DNA of 64,000 nucleotides, taken from Pseudomonas sp. ok272. GTDB lineage: Bacteria; Pseudomonadota; Gammaproteobacteria; Pseudomonadales; Pseudomonadaceae. This document shows, one piece after another, positions 8,864-15,550 of this stretch. The notes beneath the pieces were generated by a model. That model searched no databases. It saw only the letters and a program-made list of their open reading frames with translations, and was not told the DNA's origin. Positions within the stretch are counted from its first letter, which is position 1. Each line of letters begins with the position of its first letter. The translations under genes and the position numbers were made by a program. The stretch is from positions 90,469 to 154,468 of the forward strand of contig NZ_FOCB01000011.1 of assembly GCF_900109995.1 (NCBI RefSeq), given 5' to 3'.

Positions 8864-8923
8864 GACTGCTTTTGGCCGCTTTCTGCCGGTCACGACAGGC
8901 AGAAAGCGGCTGAAGCGGACGTT
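8864..8923. repeat. Intergenic palindromic repeat, copy 3
   Basis: Best-formed copy: GCTTTCTGCC / GGCAGAAAGC with a 10-base loop, flanked by ACTGCTTTTGGCC and AAGCGGACGTT. Sequences of this type are, as I recall, dispersed between Pseudomonas genes. It lies in the 388-bp gap between 8751 and 9140, which otherwise holds only a further hairpin near 8995-9023 (GGCACGCGC / GCGCGTGCTGCC). Confidence 0.65.
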
Positions 8924-9139
8924 AGAGCAGGTACCCCCCCTTTCAGACCCATCCAAGAGCTGGCGCAACGTAAGTACAGGGATGTACTATTGCAGGCACG
9001 CGCACATCGGCGCGTGCTGCCCACCTTCGGCTCACCTGGTTCGCCGGGACGATGAAGTTTTCACTTTTGCGCAGATTCCATAGTTGGCGGAATTCGGCAG
9101 TGGGCACTGGATAGATCCGCTTCAACTTTTGGAGCACGC

Positions 9140-9802
9140 ATGGACCACCCTCATATCACCGCGACCGCTGTCGAGAAACTCAAACGCGCAGCAAAGTCTC
9201 ATCGCAACACCTCTGGCTGTCCTTTAGCTACCGCGCTCGACCTCGTTGCAGCGCAGGCAGGCTATTCGAACTGGAAGCGCGTCACCGAACTCGCCGCTAA
9301 TTCCCCTCTTCTAGATAGCCACTTGTTGCCGGCCAGGCACCGTCACCTGCTCACTTGGGTCGTGGCCAAGGGCAGTATGCGGCACAAACAAGTGGATACA
9401 GTTTCTGAGCTCTGCGAGGCGTTAGGTGGCGCGACCCCAGTACTCATTCGTCAGGCCTGCGAAAGCGCTACCCCGGAAAACCCTTGCTTTTGCCAGCTGG
9501 ACCCGTTCGCCACCGCAATGCTGGCTGGAGTTGCAGTAGACATTGGGGATAAGTACGACTCGTGGAATTACTTGTTCGATGCCAGCGAGCCAGCGCGCGA
9601 ATACCCTGCTTGGCAAAAGCGCGTGGTCGTCGGCCTGGGGACTTCGGACCATTACCCCAACGAGCATCTAACAACGCGAGACACAGATGATCGGAGCAAT
9701 ACGCTGAACCCCAACAATTCTGCGCACAAAGCAACGACCAGCAACCGGTCCTCCCAGATGAACCCCAACAACACGAGGTATCTGGGCCATAAGAGTGACT
9801 GA
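9140..9802 (+). CDS. 220-aa protein with C-terminal NPNN repeats, unknown
   Basis: ATG with TTTTGGAG upstream. The N-terminal 45 residues (TALDLVAAQAGYSNWKRVTE) resemble the short helical segment seen at the start of several Pseudomonas stress- or toxin-associated proteins, but I cannot name the family. The C-terminus has two units of the pattern RSxxxNPNN (DRSNTLNPNNSAHK and NRSSQMNPNNTRY), likely disordered or a small binding repeat. No membrane segment is present. It is the last gene of the cargo zone. Confidence 0.65.
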   Translation: MDHPHITATAVEKLKRAAKSHRNTSGCPLATALDLVAAQAGYSNWKRVTELAANSPLLDSHLLPARHRHLLTWVVAKGSMRHKQVDTVSELCEALGGATPVLIRQACESATPENPCFCQLDPFATAMLAGVAVDIGDKYDSWNYLFDASEPAREYPAWQKRVVVGLGTSDHYPNEHLTTRDTDDRSNTLNPNNSAHKATTSNRSSQMNPNNTRYLGHKSD

Positions 9803-9903
9803 TCGAGCTCCAAACATGGGGAAGCTTTGGAGGTCACTTCTTGGCCGACGGTATTCGATATAGACATGTGGGGCAGCTTGATTTAACGATCGAATTTGGC
9901 CCA

Positions 9904-9929
9904 TAGCTGCCCTGTGCGAAGGGCAGCTA
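9904..9929. repeat. Hairpin after the NPNN-repeat gene
   Basis: Perfect 9-bp inverted repeat TAGCTGCCC (9904-9912) / GGGCAGCTA (9921-9929), loop of 8. There is no T-run, so it is more like the palindromic repeat family than a strong terminator. Confidence 0.5.
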
Positions 9930-9971
9930 AGGGTTGTGGATTCAACAGGTCGTTGCGGCGCGACCCTGTGT

Positions 9972-10108
9972 GGGGCGTGGATAGGGATTCGAACCCCTTC
10001 TAATGTCTCTGTAGACCGCTAGAGACCAGCAAAACAGGAATTTCAGTTCGTTTCTCATGGCTCATTGCGGCCTGTGGCGGCCCTGAATCTGCCCTAATTC
10101 TGCCCTAA
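9972..10108. other. Possible second attachment-site scar with arm-like repeats
   Basis: On the reverse strand 9998-9972 reads AGGGGTTCGAATCCCTA followed by TCCACGCCCCA, like the T-arm and acceptor end of a tRNA, but no anticodon or D arm follows, so it is not a functional tRNA. About 80 bp further are two direct copies of TCTGCCCTAA (10088-10097 and 10099-10108, period 11), like integrase arm sites. A GTCTCT / AGAGAC dyad lies between. Together they look like the end of a different integrated element whose integrase is gone. The rest of the 390-bp gap 9803-10193 holds only the hairpin and the LexA-box promoter. Confidence 0.4.
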
Positions 10109-10141
10109 CCGTTCATCCTCTAGCCAACACAGCAGAACTGG

Positions 10142-10183
10142 TTTACGCTCTCCATATAACTGTATATAAATACAGTAATATGG
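10142..10183 (+). promoter_or_regulatory. LexA (SOS) box over a sigma-70 promoter
   Basis: CTGTATATAAATACAG at 10160-10175 fits the CTG-N10-CAG LexA box almost ideally. It is the centre of a longer dyad with CCATAT (10152-10157) and ATATGG (10178-10183). A -35 TTTACG (10142-10147) and -10 TATAAA (10165-10170) with 17-bp spacing put the box over the -10. The ATG of the regulator follows 18 bp after the box. Confidence 0.8.
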
Positions 10184-10193
10184 AAAATTTGCC

Positions 10194-10562
10194 ATGACTG
10201 GAAAACTTGTCGATTTGGACCAGGTCCGAAATCTGAAACAAGCCGAAATTAATAAAAGGATGTGGCTACTCGCCGAAGATCTCCCTCTTGGTTTCTCAGA
10301 ATCCCACTGTGTGAAGGCTAGGGAAATGCTTGGTTGGTCCGTCGAGGCACTCGCATTTCGGTCCGGAGTTTCGACTCAAGCGATTAGACAGCTTGAACTT
10401 GGCACTCGAAAACTACGCCGCGTAACGATGCAAGCCTTGTCATTTAGCTTTGAATCCGAAGGCCTGATCTTTTTTCCAAACCTGGAACCAATGCGTGGTA
10501 ACAACTGCCGGGGCGGAACAACTGATCCTAGAGGGAGGGATGATTTCTATTTGATTGAATGA
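10194..10562 (+). CDS. XRE-family HTH regulator under SOS control
   Basis: 122-aa protein with a helix-turn-helix at about residues 41-85: KAREMLGWSVEALAFRSGVS followed by TQAIRQLELGTRKL. The C-terminal FFPNLEPMRGNN tail is typical of small phage and plasmid XRE regulators. There is no peptidase domain, so it is not a self-cleaving repressor. The LexA box just upstream implies induction by DNA damage. A role in switching the prophage or the neighbouring outward genes is likely but not shown. It reads opposite to the late operon. Confidence 0.78.
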   Translation: MTGKLVDLDQVRNLKQAEINKRMWLLAEDLPLGFSESHCVKAREMLGWSVEALAFRSGVSTQAIRQLELGTRKLRRVTMQALSFSFESEGLIFFPNLEPMRGNNCRGGTTDPRGRDDFYLIE

Positions 10563-10609
10563 CTAGGTGTAATAAATCCCTAAGGCTCAAATGGGCCACT
10601 CCTGTCCCA

Positions 10610-10882
10610 TTAAGACCTCTTACCCTGCCCCGGCGCCCCTCCTTGCAGCGGCCGGGTTGAGCCATGGACTTTCTCTTTGAGCCTAGTGAACGGCGTCGAT
10701 TGAACCTGGCGTTTGACCAACACTTTCGCTCCATTGCCGGAACGCTTCAGTGCCTTCATGGTTTCGGCTCTTCGCTCCTTCACGATGGACAGCGCATCTT
10801 CGAAGGAAACATCCTGCTCATCGGCAAGTAATTGAGCCCGCTCCCGTAATTTTGACTCTCTATACGCTGAGTTTTTCCCCAC
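10610..10882 (-). CDS. Small basic protein, unknown
   Basis: 90-aa, strongly charged and Arg/Lys-rich protein (SKLRERAQLLADEQDVSFEDALSIVKERRAE), predicted helical and possibly nucleic-acid binding. GTG start with AGGAG ten bases upstream. It lies downstream of the phage Dam gene in the same direction. No family is recognised. Confidence 0.6.
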   Translation of the reverse strand: MGKNSAYRESKLRERAQLLADEQDVSFEDALSIVKERRAETMKALKRSGNGAKVLVKRQVQSTPFTRLKEKVHGSTRPLQGGAPGQGKRS

Positions 10883-10945
10883 CGCGAAGCACTCCTGCTC
10901 AGATGAAATAAGGCACTCTGCGGCAGGTTAGCTAGTTTATATCTA

Positions 10946-11740
10946 CTAGAACAACCCTCCCAACGCCGCCGGCTCCCAGTTCATGATCACCAACTCGTCG
11001 CTGACCTCTGCCTTTCCCTGGCGCTGGTTGGTGTTGCTGTAGCGGATATCTAGTGTCTCGAAATGGAAGCCTTCGAATACCCGTCGGATGTCCGGATGGT
11101 CGTTGATGCTGACCATCACCCTGCCCTTGCAGTGCCGCATAAAGTCGGCCATGCGTTCGTAGTTCTCGAACGGAAAATCCACCCCATAGCCTGCAGTCTG
11201 CCAATAAGGCGGGTCCATGTAATGGAAGGTGTGCGGCCGATCGTACCGTTCGGCGCAGTCGAGCCAGGGTAGGTTTTCGACGTAGGTGCCGGACAGGCGT
11301 TGCCAGGCGGCCGAGAGGTTTTCTTCAATGCGCAGCAGGTTGATAGCCGGTCCGGTGGTGGCGGTGCCGAAGGTTTGGCCGGTGACTTTGCCGGCGAAGG
11401 CGTGGTGTTGCAGGTAGAAGAATCGAGCGGCGCGCTGGATGTCGGTGAGGGTTTCCGGGCGGGTCATCTTTTGCCATTCAAACACTTGGCGTGAGCTGAG
11501 TGCCCATTTGAACTGGCGCACGAATTCTTCGAGATGGTTTTGGACGACGCGGTACAGGGTGACCAGGTCGCCATTGATGTCGTTAAGGACTTCAACGGGC
11601 GCGGCCTGGGGGCGCATGAAGTAGAGCGCGGCGCCACCAGCAAAGACTTCGACGTAGCATTCGTGGGGCGGGAAGAGTGGGATGAGACGGTCGGCCAGGC
11701 GGCGTTTGCCGCCCATCCAGGGAATGATGGGGGTGGACAT
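10946..11740 (-). CDS. Phage DNA adenine methyltransferase (D12 class, Dam-type)
   Basis: 264 aa. The N-terminal PWMGGKRRLADRLIPLFP is the SAM-binding motif of D12-class enzymes, YVEVFAGGAALYFMRP the second part, and DPPYW the catalytic motif IV for N6-adenine methylation. The C-terminal SDELVIMNW is the usual ending. The start is the ATG at 11740, preceded by AAGG; a TTG at 11749 is the alternative. No restriction enzyme is adjacent, so it is an orphan methylase that probably protects phage DNA or alters its regulation. Confidence 0.88.
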   Translation of the reverse strand: MSTPIIPWMGGKRRLADRLIPLFPPHECYVEVFAGGAALYFMRPQAAPVEVLNDINGDLVTLYRVVQNHLEEFVRQFKWALSSRQVFEWQKMTRPETLTDIQRAARFFYLQHHAFAGKVTGQTFGTATTGPAINLLRIEENLSAAWQRLSGTYVENLPWLDCAERYDRPHTFHYMDPPYWQTAGYGVDFPFENYERMADFMRHCKGRVMVSINDHPDIRRVFEGFHFETLDIRYSNTNQRQGKAEVSDELVIMNWEPAALGGLF

Positions 11741-11913
11741 AGAAAGCAAGACCTTTACTGTATGGATAAACAGGTGCTAGGCTCGCTCCGCTTTGTGCAC
11801 GAAGCAGGAGCCTTGGCTGGACTTGCAGGGACGTTCTGCGGGGACGGCGGCCGAGTTGGATGTTGACGCATTCAACCTGGCCGCTTCTTTTTCTGACTAA
11901 GGAAGTTGCCTTC

Positions 11914-12348
11914 ATGATTAAAAAACTGCTGGTTCTACTGACCATATCGCAACTGGTCGCATGCACTAATCAACCATCCAGCGCTTACGAAAGTGGTTGG
12001 ACGAGCAATACCAACGAAGACGCATATGCGACTTGCGGCAGCTATCGCGTCACGAAAGGTTTTCAAAATCCAGATGTGATGAATCAGCTAGTTTCAACGC
12101 ATCAGCTTACAAATGAACAAGGACAACGAGTGGAACAACATCGGGTGCAAATAGGTGACCCTGAATGCCTAGCCTATGCGGCTTACGGCATGGATAGATA
12201 CAAAACTGTTATTCGTAAAAACAACGCGGGTGAAACGACAACAAAGTCTGTCACCTACCTGTGCAATAAAAGTGACGTGCCCTGCCCAGGTCTCACCGTG
12301 ACATTCTCCGATGGCAAAGTCACAAGTACCGAGATCACAAACAACTAA
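11914..12348 (+). CDS. Lipoprotein, prophage moron
   Basis: 144-aa protein beginning MIKKLLVLLTISQLVACTNQ, a lipoprotein signal with lipobox LVAC (Cys 17). The mature part has several Cys and a predicted beta-rich fold with no family I recognise. AAGGAAG precedes the ATG. It reads opposite to the late genes on both sides and is AT-richer, as expected for a gene expressed from the lysogen. A surface or envelope role such as superinfection exclusion is possible by analogy with other phage lipoproteins. Confidence 0.7.
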   Translation: MIKKLLVLLTISQLVACTNQPSSAYESGWTSNTNEDAYATCGSYRVTKGFQNPDVMNQLVSTHQLTNEQGQRVEQHRVQIGDPECLAYAAYGMDRYKTVIRKNNAGETTTKSVTYLCNKSDVPCPGLTVTFSDGKVTSTEITNN

Positions 12349-12370
12349 CGCGTTGAGAAGCTGATTCCGT

Positions 12371-12886
12371 TCACTTAGGCATAGACACTGCTCTAAGGTA
12401 ATTCTGACAAGCCCGCAAGGCGATCAGTCCTTGATCGCCCTCTCCGGTGATTCCGATAATTCGTTGAGCATGCGCTGGGTCAAGTTGGGCTCTCTGGCTT
12501 CCATGAACCACGCTGCGGGTGGTGGCGGTGGTTGGCAGTGCACAGCCACGGGCTGTATCCGTGGCGTCGAGGAGGACTGACAGCCGCAGATCAGCAGTGG
12601 CAAGGCGATCACGCAGGCGAGTTTGGTCTTTTTGAGCATGGGTTAACTTCTCGTAGTGGGCTTGGTCGCTGGCTGACAGACGTTGTTCGAGTGCTTGGCG
12701 CTTTTCCTGGTCGACCCGTACCTGAGCTGCAGCGACATTGCTTATGGCTGCCAAATCGTCCTGATGTAGGCCGGCTTGAGCGGCGAGTTGTTTGCCGTAG
12801 CGCCAGTCCTGGACCTTCCAGGTGGCGCCGGATGCCAGCAGGATCAGCAGCAAGATGGCGGCGACCTTCGCGTGCAGCCCGGTCAT
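12371..12886 (-). CDS. Rz-like i-spanin
   Basis: 171 aa. The start MTGLHAKVAAILLLILLASG gives one N-terminal transmembrane segment, followed by a periplasmic coiled coil (residues about 45-110) and a C-terminal variable region. Inner-membrane spanins of this type join an outer-membrane Rz1 to fuse the two membranes at the last step of lysis. The start at 12886 overlaps the lysozyme stop by 4 bp (ATGA), so the two are translationally coupled. Upstream in-frame sequence is the antisense shadow of lysozyme coding. Confidence 0.82.
   Translation of the reverse strand: MTGLHAKVAAILLLILLASGATWKVQDWRYGKQLAAQAGLHQDDLAAISNVAAAQVRVDQEKRQALEQRLSASDQAHYEKLTHAQKDQTRLRDRLATADLRLSVLLDATDTARGCALPTTATTRSVVHGSQRAQLDPAHAQRIIGITGEGDQGLIALRACQNYLRAVSMPK
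12424..12639 (-). CDS. Rz1-like o-spanin lipoprotein, nested in Rz
   Basis: 71-aa lipoprotein in another frame wholly inside the Rz gene. The signal MLKKTKLACVIALPLLICGC has lipobox LICG-C; then comes a proline-rich stretch (CQPPPPPAAW) typical of Rz1. The embedded arrangement is the classic Rz/Rz1 gene architecture. Confidence 0.82.
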   Translation of the reverse strand: MLKKTKLACVIALPLLICGCQSSSTPRIQPVAVHCQPPPPPAAWFMEAREPNLTQRMLNELSESPERAIKD

Positions 12887-13314
12887 GGCGCCTCCAGGAA
12901 CATCTGCTGTTCCGCCGCCCGGCGTTTGTTCAGCCCTGCAAGCACCTGACCACCAGCCTTGTTCCAGCGCGGGAACTGGGCAGCGGCGCCGGTGTAGTCG
13001 CCCGCGTTGAGCAGCCTCAGCAGCGTCGACGATCCCAGGTTGGCCGCGCCCAGGTTGTAGGTGAAGCTGATCAGGGCGTCCCACTGGTTCTGGTTGAGCA
13101 GGACGTTGACCAGTCTGTCGAGCTCCGGCTCGAAGCGAGCGATGTCGTTGGAAAACATCCGCTCGGCCTGCGCATTGGTGATGGTCATGTTCGGGCCAAT
13201 GCCACGGGTGGTGCCGTAGCCGATGGTCCAGACGCCGACCGAGTCTTGGTAGGACTTCAACCGGAGTCCCTCGAAGGACTTGATCAGGCTCACGCCCTTT
13301 TGCGATGCGCGCAT
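12883..13314 (-). CDS. Phage endolysin, T4-lysozyme type (GH24)
   Basis: 143-aa muramidase. The catalytic triad spacing is exact: E15 (SFEG), D24 (YQD), T30 (WTIGYGTT), as in T4 lysozyme E11/D20/T26. No signal peptide or SAR segment is seen, so release depends on the holin at 34472-34816. Preceded by CTGGAG and followed by overlapping Rz. Confidence 0.92.
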   Translation of the reverse strand: MRASQKGVSLIKSFEGLRLKSYQDSVGVWTIGYGTTRGIGPNMTITNAQAERMFSNDIARFEPELDRLVNVLLNQNQWDALISFTYNLGAANLGSSTLLRLLNAGDYTGAAAQFPRWNKAGGQVLAGLNKRRAAEQQMFLEAP

Positions 13315-13389
13315 TGCGTTTCTCCAGGCAAAAAAATACCGCTCGAAGGCGGCGCGGGGTTTAGGTCGAGACGATGCTGAGCACCGCCT

Positions 13390-14433
13390 TTAAAGCTCCA
13401 GGACTTTGACCTCCTTGGACTTCTTCGGCTTCTTGCCGGCGGCCTTGGACTTGCCCTGTTTGCCGGCGTTGCACTCGACTGACGTGCTCCAGCCCGACTG
13501 GGTAAATACCTGCTCTACGGAATCCACCAGGTAGTCGCCATCGAGACCGGGCTTGAAGTCTTGGGCGATGATCTGCCGCTCGGCGAACAGGTCGGTGCGG
13601 CCGACCATATCCAGCCGCACCTCAGCCGTGGAACGGTTGAACGCCGCCAATCGGGCCTTGGCGGCTTGTTCGGCGGCGGATTTGTTGGGGTGGATGTGGC
13701 GGTCGGTGTGAACCGGGGGCAGTCCGGCCGGGGCGTCTTCGTTGTCCAGGGTCAGGTTGACCAGCTCGCCGGTTTTCTTGTCCTGGTATTTGGTTTTTAC
13801 CGCCTTCTGGGTGGAGCGGTCGGTGAAGCGGAATTGCCAGCGGCTGACGTCGCTGCGGCGGATGGTGATCGCCGGCAGGCTTTTGCCGCTGGCGGTCTGG
13901 CCGCTTTGGCGAGGCAGGACCAGCAGCTTGCCGTCGCCGACCTTGGCAGTGCAGTCGTGGGCCTTGGCCAGCCGGGTGATGAAGTTGAAGTCAGACTCAT
14001 TCAACTGATCGGCGCGAGGGACGGCTGTTGCGACGGGGCATTCTGGTTTCCAGCCGTTGCGGGCGGCGATGTCACTGACGATCCGCGAGAGCGGGACGTT
14101 TTCCCAACTGCCGCTGCGGGTGGTTTTGCCGCTGCCACGCATGTCGCTGGCCTTGCCACGGATGACCAGGGTGTCGGGCGGGCCGGAAACTTCGACGTCG
14201 TCGACGGTGTAGCGGCCCATGCGTGCCAAGGCCTGGCCGGCGTAACCGAGGTAGATCTCGATCCCGGCGCCGCGCTTGGGTAAGGCGACCGCACCATCGC
14301 GGTCATCGATCCGCAGTTCGAATTCGTCCGACTCCATGCCAGGTTTGTCCAGGGTGCGCAGCAACAGGAGGCGGTCGTTGATCAGGGCGGTGATGTCGGC
14401 GCCGTCGGCGGCGATCCGGAAGGTGGGTTTCAA
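13390..14433 (-). CDS. D: P2 gpD-like late control / tail tip hub protein
   Basis: 347-aa homologue of P2 gpD, the hub protein under the spike (gp27-like). The family feature is RSGSWENVPLSRIVSDIAAR followed by LNESDFNFITRLAKAHDC. A Lys-rich tail (KSKAAGKKPKKSKEVK) closes it. The start is a TTG at 14433 with a strong TGGAGG seven bases upstream. It is the last gene of the tail block, as in P2-like phages. Confidence 0.88.
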   Translation of the reverse strand: MKPTFRIAADGADITALINDRLLLLRTLDKPGMESDEFELRIDDRDGAVALPKRGAGIEIYLGYAGQALARMGRYTVDDVEVSGPPDTLVIRGKASDMRGSGKTTRSGSWENVPLSRIVSDIAARNGWKPECPVATAVPRADQLNESDFNFITRLAKAHDCTAKVGDGKLLVLPRQSGQTASGKSLPAITIRRSDVSRWQFRFTDRSTQKAVKTKYQDKKTGELVNLTLDNEDAPAGLPPVHTDRHIHPNKSAAEQAAKARLAAFNRSTAEVRLDMVGRTDLFAERQIIAQDFKPGLDGDYLVDSVEQVFTQSGWSTSVECNAGKQGKSKAAGKKPKKSKEVKVLEL

Positions 14434-14440
14434 AAGTGAA

Positions 14441-14480
14441 CCTCCATAAACGTCAAAGCCCTGCTCGATGGCAGGGCTTT
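14441..14480 (-). promoter_or_regulatory. Hairpin leader before gpD
   Basis: Perfect 10-bp stem AAAGCCCTGC / GCAGGGCTTT (14455-14464, 14471-14480), then TTGACGTTTATGGAGG leading to the TTG start. One of six related leaders in the late region. Confidence 0.6.
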
Positions 14481-14514
14481 CAGTTGTATTTCTGACTTGA
14501 AAGGGTCGTTGCGC

Positions 14515-14721
14515 TCAATCCCACAACTGCACCTGCTCCACCATCGGCTCCGCGATATCCGGGAAGGTGATCAACAACCCCGCCCGCAACGGCTGCGGCT
14601 CATCTGCCAGCAGCCGGTTGGCGGCCAGCACTGCCTCGACCGTGCCATTGAGGTGGCCGTAATGCTGGTAACACAGGGTGTCGAGCAGGTCGCCGTCAGA
14701 CGTTCTGCAGATCGTCGCCAT
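14515..14721 (-). CDS. X: P2 gpX-like tail protein
   Basis: 68 aa with the gpX/LysM-like pattern TSDGDLLDTLCYQHYGH, then LRAGLLITFPDI. It overlaps the end of the gpU gene by 26 bp, the order U-X-D being as in P2. Confidence 0.85.
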   Translation of the reverse strand: MATICRTSDGDLLDTLCYQHYGHLNGTVEAVLAANRLLADEPQPLRAGLLITFPDIAEPMVEQVQLWD

Positions 14722-15541
14722 AGCGGGTGAACTCCAGGCTGAAGGTTTGTTTGCGTGGGATGCCGCCGGCGAGTAAGGCGCCCTGCTCTTCTTCCAGGCT
14801 GCGCAGGCACCAGGTGCCGAGGACGAAGCCGTAGCCGGTGGTGAGGTTCAGGGGCAGCAGTTGGGCGCCGATGCGGCGCAGGGTGTCGAGTTGTTTCAGT
14901 CCGCCTTTGAAGCTTGGGAAGATCGCGCCTTTGAGGCTGAGTTTTTCGTCCCCCAGGCCCACGGCTTGTTGCGCTGGACGCCGGCTGAGGCGTTCTTGCG
15001 AGGCCCACCGAAACTCGGTCTGGCGGCGCAGTTCGTCGAAGGCGGCGGTGTCCAGGTTGAAGTAGAACGGTTGGGCATTGGGTTGCAGTGGTTGCAGGAT
15101 CAGCAGGTGCGGGAACGGTTTGACCGCTTCGGCCAAGGGCGTGGCGTTCGGCGCCAGGGCGCTGGTGGGCAGGATGTTGGCCAGGCTGGGGCTGACTTTA
15201 CCGGCGATTTGGTTGATGGCGGTGCTGGCTCGGGCGGCCTGGTCCTTGAGGGTGCCCAGGCGTTCGTCGATGCCGGATATGGCCCGGGTGGCCTGGCTGT
15301 AGACGGCGAGGACGCTGCCGACCTTGGACTGCGCGGCGCCGATGCCACGCATGACCCGCTGTAGTTTTTCGCCGACGCCCGCTGGTACGCCGGGCAGACT
15401 GGACAGCTCGTCGGCAGCGCCGGTGATTTCGCCGATGGCGCCGTTCACCGGGCCGAGCATGCCGTCGATGCTGTGGCGGCCCGCCTCCCCGGCCTGGACC
15501 AGGGAGGTGAAGCCCGATTGCAGTTGTTCCATGTAGGCCAT
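14696..15541 (-). CDS. U: P2 gpU-like tail protein with long N-terminal extension
   Basis: 281 aa. The C-terminal 120 residues (SLKGAIFPSFKGGLKQLDTL, then YGFVLGTWCLRSLEEEQ) are the P2 gpU tail terminator-type domain, which alone is about 150 aa. Here it is preceded by about 150 extra residues, mostly Ala/Gly-rich helix. The extension is seen in several Pseudomonas and Burkholderia P2-type tails as I recall, but its job is unknown. Confidence 0.82.
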   Translation of the reverse strand: MAYMEQLQSGFTSLVQAGEAGRHSIDGMLGPVNGAIGEITGAADELSSLPGVPAGVGEKLQRVMRGIGAAQSKVGSVLAVYSQATRAISGIDERLGTLKDQAARASTAINQIAGKVSPSLANILPTSALAPNATPLAEAVKPFPHLLILQPLQPNAQPFYFNLDTAAFDELRRQTEFRWASQERLSRRPAQQAVGLGDEKLSLKGAIFPSFKGGLKQLDTLRRIGAQLLPLNLTTGYGFVLGTWCLRSLEEEQGALLAGGIPRKQTFSLEFTRYGDDLQNV

Positions 15542-15550
15542 GGCACCTCC

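Noticed and set aside
9972..10000. tRNA gene on the minus strand
   Set aside because: Only T-arm and acceptor-like ends present; anticodon and D arms missing. Kept only as a possible attachment scar.
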